NCBI GenBank assembly: GCA_905221605.1
Contig: CAJNDS010000713.1
Span: 1 to 64,000, forward strand
DNA from: Symbiodinium natans
Lineage: Eukaryota; Sar; Dinophyceae; Suessiales; Symbiodiniaceae
Reading direction: 5' to 3'
Length of the DNA: 64,000 nucleotides
Positions 11,626 through 23,219 of the stretch are shown here, one piece after another. The notes beneath the pieces are model-generated. The model did no database searches. It saw only the letters and a program-made list of their open reading frames with translations, and had not been told where the DNA came from. The position numbers were made by a program, and so were the translations under genes. Position 1 is the first letter of the stretch; the number at the start of each line of letters is the position of its first letter.

Positions 11626-11860
11626 TAAGCCCTAGACCCTGAACCCTAAACCCTAAACCCTAAACCCTAAACCCCAACAGCTGAAACGAAGACCTCCGCT
11701 CCTCAAACCTCTGGCTCCAGCCGAAGTCGCCCGTGTCTCGATGAGCTCCACAGGTTCGAACCCTCCTACACTGACCGAGAGGAAACCCGACCTGAGGCAA
11801 GAGGGTTTAGGGTTTAGGGTTTAGGGGTTAGGGTTTAGGGTTTAGGGTTTAAGGCTTAGG
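11626..11860. repeat. telomere-like tracts in opposite orientation
   Basis: CCCTAAA repeats at about 11632-11672 are followed by TTTAGGG repeats at about 11804-11850, with about 130 bp of unique sequence between. The two tracts point toward each other like the arms of a loose inverted repeat. Confidence 0.9.
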
Positions 11861-12596
11861 GCATTTGACAAAAAGCAACCCCACGTTCTTTTCCTTTCTG
11901 GCGTCTGCTTCGAGTATCTTCGAGGCATTTCAAGGCTACTGAGTGATTTCCGGCCCTGGCCTAGGCGACCGCTGAATGAATTTACGAGAACGCCTGCTAA
12001 AACAACACGAAACAATCCGCCGAGGCCTCGGGCCGTAGGTGTATGGGTGGCACAAAGCAGGCTCCCTTTTTTCGGCGTTTTTTTCCTGCAATGGGTACCC
12101 CCGAGGCAAACGGGGGTGACAACACAACAGGACCAGGGCAGTTTTGGCCTTGACACACAGGGACCCCCCCCCTGGCCCCCCCCCCCCCCCAACCTGCCGC
12201 TCTCCCTACCCTCCACCCCCCCGCACCCACGCGTGCCCATGACTGGTGCAGGGTTGCACCCCAAGCTCTCTGCGCCACTCATTTCTGCGTGGTCACGGTG
12301 CGTGTGAAACCTGGTGCGCACCACGTCGCGCTAGGCATGCCTCTGTTGGGCATGCGGTTTAGGGTTTAGGGTCTAGGGTCTGGGTGAAGGTTTAGGGTCA
12401 AGGGTCTCGGGGTCTAGCATCTGGCGTTGATGCATGAGGCGGCTACATGCGTCCTGGCCAAACTGCCTTTGTGACCCTGCGCAGCTGCAGAGCTTCCCGC
12501 AACCATGCACATGCTCACGGGGCTGCGCTGGGACAGGCCGAGGCGGGTCGCGTAGCGTTAAAATTAACACAGGTCCTATTCTTTTTCTCATACACA
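11861..12596. other. no gene seen; C-tract and TTTAGGG words
   Basis: Holds C tracts at about 12167-12190 and TTTAGGG words at about 12357-12410. Overlapping minus-strand frames are low-complexity and carry no domain. Confidence 0.5.
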
Positions 12597-13200
12597 CATG
12601 CGCATATACATATAAATACATAGATAAATAAATACGTAAAAAAACAAATAAATATCGATATATATATATATGTATGTATGTATATATGTATATATGTATA
12701 TCTGTATATCTGTATATATGTGTATATGAATATATGAATATATGTATATGCAAAAAATATTGAACATTAAACCTTTTGTATTCATCGTTGCAATTCATTA
12801 GAAGTGTGCACAGAAGCAGCAGACCATTTCAATGTACTAATTTCGATAACAACACAAAATATGGGAAAGTATTAGATATAGATAGAAACCCAGAAAGGAG
12901 AATAAACTACTTCAACATTGATACTGAAGCTATGTCAGATTTGCAACCATACTCGATACTACATAAGTATCACGTAGAATGATATATACATATATATATA
13001 TATGTATATCATTTATCACGAACCGGATGCAATTAGTTCTAATATATAAATATGCTCATAAATAAAATTATAAATATAAATATAAATAAATATATATATA
13101 CACATATAAATATAAATATACATATAAATATAAATATAAATATAAAACTAAATATAAATAAATAAATAAATATATATATGTATATATATCGTATGCAGTA
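12597..13200. repeat. AT-rich microsatellite clusters
   Basis: Two clusters of TATA, GTATA and ATAAAT repeats (about 12597-12760 and 12975-13200) flank about 200 bp of AT-rich unique sequence. The Tyr/Ile-rich open frames that cross them are microsatellite artefacts. Confidence 0.85.
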
Positions 13201-13395
13201 CGAATATATGTATATGCTGTAGATTACATTCTGCATGGTTTATAATACAAAAGTGAACATCATGAGCATCTACAATGTAACATAGACACCTTTTCATAGA
13301 GAGTACAATAACGGCCAACGCGACAAGAAAATCTGTACTCCAATAGAAAAACACATACAGTATACATTCTACAATATGTATGATACCAAGCATGA

Positions 13396-13460
13396 GAAGT
13401 CATCATCACCATCATCATCATCATCGTCCTCATCATCATCATCATCATCATCATCATGAT
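13396..13460. repeat. ATC/GAT trinucleotide repeat
   Basis: About 20 copies of CATCAT with interruptions. It lies within about 80 bp downstream of the last recognised exon of the minus-strand gene that ends at 13539. Confidence 0.9.
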
Positions 13461-13538
13461 TATCATCATATTAAATTATAATGTATACATATGACATCAC
13501 ATGACAGCATGCTATATATGATATGCATTCTACACTAC

Positions 13539-14906
13539 CTGATGAAGAATGCTTGGTAGGTTCTGAGGCCTTGGTAGTGCAGCCGCAAGGCTTGGTCTTG
13601 CTCCCAGAGCGGGATATCTCCTCTGGCCGCCACGGATCGTCCATCTCGGCTTCGGGAATGGATGTATGGCCGATCAGAAACCCTTTGTTTTTGGGTGGTG
13701 TCTTTGTGTGAGGTTTTAACTTTGAACGTTCGAGGTAAGCACATTGGCACCGAGGAAATCCAAACCTCGGCCTAGCAAGTCACTGCGAGGTGCTTGAAAC
13801 TTGGAAGCCCATGCATTCCATGTCAAGCCAAGCATCAGGTGAATGTAAACATGGGTGGTACTCTATGGTGAGCAGATTGTCTGGGTCCGTCTTGTCACCT
13901 GGCCACATGGCCACTAAAGGCTGGATGAACCAGTCCGAAGCCACCAACCCCAAGCCAAGGCAAAAGATTGCTGGCTTGCTCTGAGCCACGACCATGATGT
14001 AGCCTGAGAACCTGGGCCGGACATCACCGCACTGCTTAAAGGCAGCCGGGGGTTAAGGGCTTTTACGAGTTTGTTTCAACAACAGCCCTGCCTCACGCGG
14101 AACCGGCGCCATGGGAAGAAGCTCCCACAGGACCACAGCCTTGGACTCAACTCGGCTTCAAGGCGATACTAAGAGCCAGCTTACAGCTGAGGCCCTCCAA
14201 AGTAGACCAGGCAGCATCCTCAAGCCCTTCCAGGATCATCATGGCAAGAAGCGCATAAGTTGCCTGAGCTGAGAAGTCTCTCTGCGCACGTCTCGCCAGC
14301 TCTGTGTGGTTCGCATTGTGCACGGCTCATGGATACTCAGGCTTTCAGCTCATTGTAGCGCATAAGTTGTCGCACCAACGCCCACGCGCCTAACAACCAA
14401 ATCCAAAACCCCTGACCTGAAACACCGCGCAGGCGTGGAAACCTTGCGGCATCTGTTCGCCAAGTGGCGGAAGAATTGAAAAAAGGTTCCAGGACACTGT
14501 CGACTGGCTGCAGGCCATAGAACGCAGCACGTGCTGCTCCCAAGCCAAGTATAGCAATAAATCTGAAATAGCCTCCGAAGATCTTCATGTGGTCATGCAA
14601 CTTGATAAAGCCGTTGTATGACATGGCCGTCAGGACGTCATGCTCCTGAGTTGATTCAGGTACAGTGGAACCGGCAGAGAATGCTCACTTCTGGAAGCGA
14701 GCCTACAAGTGGTCTCTATGCTAGGTCTAGGTCCTGCGCACCTCAATATCTGCGGTGTATGGGTTCTGGTCATTGTACACTAGCTTCAGGCTAGAGTGGG
14801 CAGCGTGCGAGCGTGAGGAGGGGCTTGAGCTTGAACGCAAAGCTCCACACACACGATCCCACAGCAGGTTGGCAAACCCGCCAACAGATAGACTCCAATC
14901 TGGGGC
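13539..14906 (-). CDS. multi-exon membrane protein, four phase-matched exons, family not recognised
   Basis: Four exons join in one frame: 14742-14906 (55 codons, ends LVYNDQNPYTADIE), 14426-14645 (starts EHDVLTAMSYNGF), 13899-14003 and 13539-13682. Every acceptor is AG|G, donors are GTGCGC, GTGTTT, GTGACA and GTAGTG, and the split codons close correctly at each junction, which strongly argues for real coding. The product has hydrophobic segments FRFIAILGLGAARAAFYGL and AIFCLGLGLVASDWFIQPLV, then a hydrophilic tail (PEAEMDDPWRPEEISRSGSK). Further 5' exons must lie above 14906. A hydrophobic frame at about 14930-15001 (LLNLFVRLGWAHFAVFGIF) is a candidate. I cannot name the family. Confidence 0.6.
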
Positions 14907-17671
14907 CTGCATTTCTGCGTCCGGGCTTCTCCGACACAACGCTTGAAGATTCCGAAGACAGCGAAGTGCGCCCAGCCCAGGCGAACAAAGAGATTGAGCA
15001 ACAGCCTTTGTGAATCTTGTGCTCTCAGGCTACAAGGATTTGCCCTGATGATTCTGTAGTGTTGCGCTTCTTCGTTGCATCATTTTCGCAGTACAGCAGT
15101 ATCGCTTCGTTGCGAAAGTACATATATACATATCAAGATACATATACGTGTAATCTACATATGCAGATACATATACATATATGTATATATATATATATGT
15201 ATATATTATACGAGATACATGGTATGTGCATATGACAGATTCTGACAACGTTCCATCACCGCTACGCAAGCCAAGCCTAGAAATTCCGAGTCCATGCTGC
15301 AATGATACATGAGCTGCCGGTGCTCAAGGCTAGAGACTCTTATCCTGATGGGAAGAAGTAGCTCGTTTTGATATTGGCTGGGCTCAAGTATTAGCAACTC
15401 ATGGTCAGGTGGGGTAGCGGAACTGTCAGCGCAGCAGTCGTTCTCAAAGTCTCCAAGCTTGTAACTTCAGCCGCTCGGCCACTGCTTACTGCACATCCGA
15501 CAACACCGACAGTCAACGCTTCCGAGAGTCACTTGGTGACTATTGGTGTGTACGCAATGTATGCATGCATGGATGTATAGACGAATGGATGCCAGTGCAT
15601 GCATATGGGCTGCACTGATCGTTGCTGGTGCTGTTGACTACGATCGGCCGTAACGGGGCGACCAAGCTTTGCAGGTCATGTTCCCACCCAAACGGGTTGG
15701 AACTTGGCTGTTGTGGCTCGTACTGTGCGTGGTGCTTCAACGAGCAGACTGAGTAGACCCTTTTGCAAGAATCCTTCCTCTTCCTGCCCTTGCTCCTTGA
15801 TGTCGTTGGCCTTGCAGTGGCGGCTGCTGTTGATGTCTTGCTTCATGAAGCGTTGCATTCAATCACGCACCAAAGTCCCGATTCTAGAAACCATGGAAAC
15901 CTCGCACTACAGGAGGACTTCCCCAGTGGTTGCGGCCTCGGCCCAGGCCAAGGGGCTGGCCGAAAATGGTAGGGATCCAGGACATACTCCCCCACTTCAC
16001 GGCACCTGCAAAGCTGCCGACCAGCCGCACCGCCTCCCAGAAAGCAGGCGAAATAGCTTATCACAAGGTGCTCTGCTCTGCTCTGCTGTGCTGAGCGCGC
16101 AACGAGCCTCGGCAAGGCTGTGGGCAGAACTAATCATCCTTGGCTCAGACCGAGAGTTCGCAACTCGCAACTCGTGAACAACGCGACAGCTCGGTGCTCA
16201 ATTCTCCAAGGCCAAGAAGCATCGGGACCGGTATAAAGAGGTGGTCCCCTGTATCCAAGTTGCCGCTCTGGCACCTGAAAGAAGGGGGGAAATTTTAAGA
16301 AGGGATCGGAGTTGGGGTTTAGGGTTTAGGGCTAGGGTTTAGGGCTTAGGGCTTAGGGTTTAGGATTCAGGGTTCAGAGTTTGCCTCCCTCCCCCCAAAA
16401 GGCCTCTTTGCCCAAACGAACTTGCGATACACGGTGCGCGTATAGGTGACTGCAGCCTGCTCCGCGAGAGTGGTCGAGACCGGCAGGACAATCGTCGCTG
16501 TCATCTTCATGTCAGCGGCCACAAGTGCAGCATACGTCCTCAATGAGCTACAAACTCATTAGGATGTGGGGCCATGCTCGGGTGCTCTGGGCATAATTTG
16601 AACAACTGTTGTCGACTTAGAGGAATACTGGATTGAACTCTGTACATGACTGAGAGCACTGGACTGCGAAGCGAAGGCGCATGCAAACGCCAGCCATGGT
16701 AAACGCGCAGCCAACCACACCAGCGACTTGAGCCAGTGCCCAGCGCAACCTTGTGGAGAAGTGCCTGGACCTGCAGGGTTTAGGGTTTAGGGTTTAGGGT
16801 TTAGGGTTCGGGGCTTTCTACGATGTCAGACTGCAGGAAACAGCAAAAGCAAATGAATCTCAATGACGGGTGACGAATGCTCCGGCTTGTTCATGGTAAA
16901 CTTGTACAAAGCCAATGGGTTGGCAATAAACCTGAGTGGTCTGCAGGAGGGAACTAGGGTACAGGGACATACAGCCAGCACAAAACCCTAAGCAAAACCA
17001 AGTACACGTGATTCTCCCGGTTCGACAGCAATCTGGGAATGCAGTTTCCTCTGTCTCGCAGTGAACGTAGCATATGTAGCGTGGGTGCACAGGAGCTTGC
17101 AGAACCCATCTTTCGATGGTAACATGAGGAGTTTCTTGAATTCTGTGCTTCCGGAACACCCTAACCCTAACCCCTAAACCCTAAATCCTGGCCGGGGTTC
17201 TCCATGCTTCTACATCAAGTTCTAGCCTCTGAGAGCTACCCCCTTGCAGCCTTCATGCCAAGGTGGCATCGGGATGTAGCTGACCGCATGAAGTGGGAAC
17301 TCCCCAATCCGCCAGTCGCTGGCCAATACCGCTGTGATCAGGGCCACCATGCCAATCTACACAGGGCATTTGGGGCAATCAGCAGGGTTAGAAGGCCAAG
17401 TAGTTCTTTCCTCAACCCTCGTGGACTTGAAAGCCACAATATACCCTAAACCATTCAACCCTCAACCCTAAACCCTAATTAGGCCTTTACATCCTACACC
17501 GTAAATCCTAAACCTTTAGACCCGAAACTGGTGTGTCAGTCCAGGTTACTATGTTCGCAAGTCGATTGATCTTCCAGTGACTCTGCTCCCCGCAAAGGCT
17601 GGCTGCGAGATTCTCGACAATCAAAGGGCCGCCTCTGTTCAATCGGACTTTGCACGGGGAAGCCCTGCATG

Positions 17672-17834
17672 GGGGTTTCCGATAAAAGGGGTACCCCCCC
17701 CCCCCCCCCTAGGGATCCTTTTTAAGGGGCTTCTACCCTAAACCCTAAACCCTAAACCCTAAACCCTAAACCCTAAACCCTAAACCCTACTATATTTGGG
17801 GGCACAAGGGGGTACCCACTATAGGAAACCCTCA
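17672..17834. mobile_element. GGGTTTCC-type inverted-repeat element split by a telomere-like array
   Basis: The left end GGGGGTTTCCGATA then GGGGTACC mirrors the right end GGGTACCCACTATAGGAAACCC. The interior keeps the AGGGATCCTTTTTAAGGGG and ACTATATTTGGGGG blocks of the GGGTTTACGA family. An array of about eight CCCTAAA units (17734-17790) sits exactly between those two blocks. The repeat therefore appears to have been added inside the element. Confidence 0.6.
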
Positions 17835-17906
17835 CATGAAGATCCCTGAATGAAGCCCTCTCCGCGCACGTCCACAAGCTGCTGCTGACATTCTACAGTA
17901 CGTGAG

Positions 17907-17996
17907 GGTTTAGGGTTTAGGGTTTAGGGCTTAGGGTTTAGGATTTAGGGTTTAAGGTTTAGGGTTTCGGGTTTAGAGTTTGGGGTTTAGGGTTTA
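17907..17996. repeat. TTTAGGG telomere-like tract with variants
   Basis: About twelve TTTAGGG-type units in the plus orientation, with single-base variants (TTAAGG, TTTCGGG, TTTGGGG). Confidence 0.95.
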
Positions 17997-18124
17997 AGAG
18001 CTTCTCGAGTTGACCACGGCAGCGAGGGTTTTTCTACACCAGCGAGCCCGAGGGGCGCCATGCTCTGCCCACACAGTACATCTCAAGACCCCCCCGACTA
18101 CACCTTCAACCTCAAGAAACCTTT

Positions 18125-18551
18125 TCAACACGAAACGCTGTCGGTGGCGCAGAAGAGGATGCCATTCATCATAACCGGGAGTGGACGCCACCAAGGCTTG
18201 TAACTGGGAGAAAGGTTGGCCTCGAGTTGCATGTGCCTCGGCTGGGTGTGAGAAGGGTTTTGGAGTGTGGGGGGGGGGGGGAGTTTGGGGCCAAAGGGGG
18301 TGCAGTTTGTGTGCATGGTGTGTCTTTGGCCTTTGAGGAGTGTTCCAATGTCTGCACCTTGACATTCGGCATTCGGCTTCACATGCTTCGAAGGCTGGGT
18401 GGGGGCTTTGGTCGCCTGGGCCAGGCTTGGCCATGAATAGTCGGGGCTCATCAGCCACCGCAGGAAATGCCAAACGAACACCACCAGAACTCCCAGCAGC
18501 ACTCGTCGCGGAGTGAAGGTACCGAAAGGCTTCAGGTAAGGGTCGACCACT
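18125..18551 (-). CDS. C-terminal membrane-anchor exon(s) of an unidentified protein
   Basis: An exon of about 18416-18551 reads DPYLKPFGTFTPRRVLLGVL then a continuing hydrophobic run (VVFVWHFLRWLM), ending at a GC donor after SLAQ. A possible last exon reaches a stop near 18125 (MMNGILFCATDSVSC). One membrane segment near the end of a protein fits a tail anchor. One idea is the C-terminus of a 3-ketosphinganine-reductase-like protein, together with the exon near 20.1 kb, but no Rossmann exon was found upstream. Confidence 0.35.
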
Positions 18552-20055
18552 GTCCTTGGGAGCACAGAGGGCGTCAGACAACAATAGAGCTGCCTGACAT
18601 TGGAGCCCAGCAGCTACTTCTGCCAAGTCTCACATCCCAATCTTGCGCCTGCTGTAAGGTGGGGTTCAGAACCACCTGTCCAGATAATTCCACCTGTAGC
18701 AATATGCTGCACAGTCACGGTCGGCATTCAACTTTCAACAGGCTCCGCGTGAACAACGGCTACTCTTTACAAGTTCTCCAGAAATGAAGAGGCGTGGCCT
18801 GAATATTCGCCCCTGAGTCGATGATGTAGATGTGTCTCATAGAGCCCTCGGTCTTGATAATCTGCAGAGTATGCGTTGGCGGTAGATCGAAAGCGTCTGG
18901 ACCTTGTCAGGGAGGCCAAAAGCTGCCCATGCGGCGGCGTTGTCACAGGCTCTTGAAGGCAGTCCTAAACCCTAAACCCTAAACCCTAGACCCTAGACCC
19001 TAGACCCTAAACCCAAAACCCATGGTTGACGCTTGGTGTTTACGTCGGGTGTGCTACAGCTCAGGGGAGCAGTTGGACTCGGGGCTCTTGAACTCCTCTC
19101 CCAGGCCTGCCTGACTTGGTCCAGTACCCCCTGCGCGCCAGCCAGGGTTTAGGGCTTAGGGTTAGGGTTTAACTCTGAAAGGGCTTTCCTACCGAATCCC
19201 TTTTTTGCAATGGCCTGACAGTAATTTGTGTGTGTGTGTGTCTTGCAGTGCGAAAAATGCGATGCAACTAGTGTGCCATTTGCCCTGGCAGTCGTCTTTG
19301 TGCCCTCTTGTATTGCTCCATTCTACTACGTTGGGCTACGCTTGACTGGAGTTGATTTGGGGGGCGCGAGAAGCAGCTCTTCAATGGGTAGGTCCTCAAT
19401 TCTGAACCCTAAATACCATTTTGGGTCCACACCCTGTTTCTGCCACCAATCGTCTGCACGCCATTCTGTGACCGAGGTTAGGGTTAGGGTTGTCCCCCTT
19501 GAAACGCGGACCCCCTTTAGCCCTTACGACCCCCGACGGTATTCAGCGTAACCCTTGCGAACATAATTATACAAATAGAAACATAAGCACATAATTAAAG
19601 AGTATGCATGTACGAATGTGTATATATATATATATTTATATCCATATTTGCATTTAGTTTCCGAGGTGGTCGACGCTCCAGTCGCCAGAGTCACGAAAGC
19701 GTAAGCATGCGGCCAGCATTAGCGAGGGTGAGTGACCATATTAAGGGCCCATGAAACTACCCTCAGACGTCTGCGCTTGTCATTGCACTAGGCCTTGGGT
19801 GTGGCATCAAGCAGAAGCACCACATTGAGCACGAGGTAATCAGATCTAATCCAGGCGTTTGCCAAGTGCCGCGTTGGATGAGTTTGCGTCTTCACCACCA
19901 CTATTTAGTACAGAACTGCTAGCAGGCCGGTGCCTTAACTGAGCTAGCACAGACTGTAGTGGCTTCCTAGTGCTGCACTGGTGCTTTTGTGAAGCCCTCT
20001 TGCCGCAGATGAAACCTTGAACGCTCCAAAACCATCTACAGGGGAACCTAGAAAA
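18552..20055. other. no confident gene; telomere-like and AT tracts
   Basis: CCCTAAA and CCCTAGA units at about 18963-19015, TTTAGGG at about 19144-19165, a GT microsatellite near 19228 and TATA repeats near 19620-19637. No domain is seen. Confidence 0.45.
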
Positions 20056-20115
20056 GCCCCCCCATTGCCCTTGACCAATTCCTCGACACATCACTTCAGC
20101 AACCTCCATCGGTTT
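20056..20115 (-). CDS. possible short exon (KPMEVAEVMCRGIGQGQW)
   Basis: After a CAG acceptor the minus strand reads KPMEVAEVMCRGIGQGQW. The pattern K-P-x-x-V-A-x(6)-I-x-x-G resembles the segment after the catalytic domain in short-chain reductases of the 3-ketosphinganine type. It is a single short match with no supporting upstream exon. Confidence 0.25.
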
Positions 20116-23100
20116 CTGAATCACTGAAGGTTTCAAGCCTTTGTTAGCCCCAATCCGTCCTGGATCGGGCTCCCAGACGCTTCCCGAGCGTGGACACGGC
20201 CCAGTTTGAAGGTGGGGGCATCCAGGAGAAGAAAGCATCCTGGCAGTCTAGTGCGGGTTTAGGGTTTAGGGTTTAGGGGAACTTCCACCCCACACACCGC
20301 GCATGAGGGCACAGAGGGCAGCAACCTGGCCTGAAGACTGAAAGCTGCCACCTGCCACGTCCGGTTCGCAAACCCCCAAGCACACCACATGATGCTGACC
20401 TAGCTCGCCACATCTACAGCAGGCTTAGGGTAGAGGGCAGAGGGTTTAGGGTTTATAGGGTTCAAAAGGGTGGATGCGATGCTTCAAGGGGCCTTGACAC
20501 GCTCATCGCCCAGGCCGCCCGTCGAGACGTGCACCAGGCGACCCCCAGCAGCCAAGCGCCTTGCAGCCCAGCTTGAATACCAGACATGTATTAATATATA
20601 TATATATATATATATTTATTAATATGATGATGATTATTATTACTAAGTGGGGTTCAGGGTCTCCTTAAAGACAAGGGCTTCTACTCACAGGTTATCTCTA
20701 AGGGAGCCCTCATTTTCAGGGCAACTCCTACCTGTCTCTCAACGTGGATCGCGAATCCTCCAACCCCCTTAGAGCCCCTCGGCAAAAGCAGGAATCGAGC
20801 CTCCTTGCTAGTAGCTCGTCAGTTGCACCTCCCAGCAGTGGGTAAGCATCTCAGTGGGCCCCCAACCCAGCCCTCACCAAAGAAGCTTACAGAGCCGACA
20901 GCTTTTAGCATCACGAAGCGTCAAGACTCAAGACTTGTCTGGGAACTGGCCCCAGTCAGCCCACCTCCGTCGCCAACAATGATCAAGCAACTGTCTTGGT
21001 ACTGCTGACCTTTGCAACGGCTGCAGGGAAGAGAGATCTGGAAGTCCAGATGTGAGGTTCCCCGCTTCCCGCACGCCACGAAGCGGCCTTTCCTAAGCCT
21101 GGCTCCTGTTACATGCAGTTTGGGCTTTCGAGGTATTGCAGGCTTTCTCAAGGCTCCCCTAAACCCTCAACCCTAAATTCTAAACCCTAAACCCCAAACC
21201 CTAAACTGTGAAGAGGGCTTTCTGCTCTTTATCTCAGCTAGGCAGCTGTTCATTGCAGGGCCATCCTGCCCTGAGCATCTCTGCAGCCCGGCGCGCCGTC
21301 CATCCCCGCGCGGCTTGGACACAGTGCTTCCATGTTTCTGGGGTTAGGGGATTGGGGGTTTCGGGTTTAGGGGGCGTTTAGGGTTTAGGGTTTGGGGGTT
21401 TCGGGCTCAGGGTGAGGGTTTAGGGCTTATAGGGTTTAGCGTTTAGTTTAGGGTTTGATGTTGAGGCTGGCATGGCAGGTAAAAGGTTCAGGATCGATTG
21501 GCCTCCTGTGGCTTTGCCTGAGGCGCTGCTCGTCTTGTGACGGCATCTACCTTTGCATGTACATATATGAATTATCTACGTTTACGCGTATAGCTGTCTA
21601 TCGCCTCTAGAACCGTGATGTGGCGTAGTTCCTTTGGGACCATGTACCTGAATCCGGTTCGGCTCCCAGGCTCGCAGCCCGAAGCTGTGAGCATCAAACG
21701 CGGAGGCAGCAAACCTGCAAGTCGAGTGAACAGCGGGGAGACGAAGAGCCGCTTCACTATTCATTGCACGTGGGTACCTTTAGAACCAAAGATGCACATC
21801 GCTGAAAGGGAGCAGTAGTGGGCGGGTGGGTGGGTGGGGGGGGGGGGGGGGGGGAGGGGGAAAAGTGAGATGACAGTACTCGTAATTATGGTAGTAGCAA
21901 TAGCAATCATTGTAATAGTGGTAAAAAAAAACCAAGAATGAACACTAGCACTAACCGAAATACTAGTAGGAGCAGTAATTCATAATGGCAAGAACCGTTA
22001 GAACAGGAACATCACTAAAGTGCTAGAAATGATGGTCGTAATAGAAACAGAAGCAGTGTTCCTCTTCTTAATCCAAGAACAATGGGAACAGTCCAGTGCT
22101 GGTGCGTGCTCGTGCGCGGGCTGACAGGGGAAGCTTGGCATGGAGTGTACGAACGAGTTTTTTGATGCGAACGCTCTCCGGAGAACCGATGAGCTGCCGC
22201 TTAAACTCCAGGATTCGCATCCTGCTATGCACAGCACCCATTTGGGTTTGCTCCAGAAAATCATTAAAATGTCGGTTGGGCTTCCTTTTGGGGCGGGCCC
22301 CTGCCCCTCATCAAGGTGACTGCCACTCAAAAATGGGGGGAGGCCCAAATCAAAGCCGTCTCATTAACAAGATTCCTAGGAAGCCGGAGCTTTGCCGAGC
22401 CCCAGTCCTTCTCTACGACCTGCTGTCCGCAAGTGCTCAAGAAGTGACTACGTAGTGGTAATCCCCTTCCTGTGACGTGAGTCTTGGGGAGCTTAGGATG
22501 GCCCTTCGTTCAGTTTGGGGGTGAAGTTGCCTGTAACAGCAGGCTGTCAGGCCAACCAAAATGACCCCGGAGCTTCTTTGAACATTCGCGAGGAATGACA
22601 CGGAGCTCCGGGGGCCAAACGTGGGGTATTTGGGGAGTATTTTGGGACATTTTGCATGTATTTTGCGGGTATTTGGGGGCAGTGCTGCGGGGTTCAGTTC
22701 AGGCTTGGCTTCGTCACTTGCCTTTGGCAATCCCCTTCGGCGGGCATTGAAGCGAATGATATTTGGCCTTCTTGTTCTTGCGGCCTCACAAGCCCGACCC
22801 CAAGCCTTACGTAGACATGTGACCCCGGCAAGAACGTCCAGTGGGACAAGTCCATGGGAGAGGGTGCACATCACTTCTGGGTAGGCATACAACACGCGCA
22901 ATCGCACCTAGGCTTACTTTTCTTAAGATGCTGGTTGATCTATCAGATTCCATGATACCACAACGACCAGCCTCAGAGTTAATAAGGGAACTCGCGACGT
23001 GCCTTCAGCCACTTTGCAACAAGGCTTGCCGATCCACTGTTCCTTGCCATGGAACAGTGAGTGTGCTTGCGAGGAGCCCCCGCCCACATCCAGACAATAG

Positions 23101-23219
23101 CAAGGAGCTGCTATGAATGCTGAAACATACTATTTAGAATGTATCCCTGTATGGTTCCTCGACTTAACAACAACCCAGCTCAGACATTCAGACATGCCTT
23201 GTGGACACTGGCACCTTAC
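20116..23219. other. no confident gene; several repeats and one exon-like frame
   Basis: Holds TTTAGGG words (20255-20278 and 20440-20462), a TA microsatellite (20585-20616), CCCTAAA variants (21155-21207), a degenerate TTTAGGG/TTTGGGG field (21340-21465) and a G tract (21835-21860). On the minus strand, about 22100-22256 is open and amphipathic (MRILEFKRQLIGSPESVRIK) and may be an exon of an unknown gene. Confidence 0.4.
21340..21465. repeat. degenerate telomere-like field
   Basis: TTTAGGG, TTTGGGG and TTTCGGG units mixed with spacers, all in the plus orientation. Confidence 0.8.

Larger units (their letters stand above)
14907..18124. other. no confident gene; microsatellite and telomere-like tracts
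   Basis: Contains a TATACA-type microsatellite (about 15118-15215), TTTAGGG tracts at about 16313-16372 and 16776-16808, CCCTAAA at about 17160-17190, and several exon-like frames on the minus strand that I could not chain (about 15676-15858, 16860-17159 and 17240-17370). Confidence 0.4.

Noticed and set aside
11740-11775. GGTTCGAACCC as a possible tRNA T-arm
   Set aside because: No acceptor stem or anticodon arm could be folded around it.
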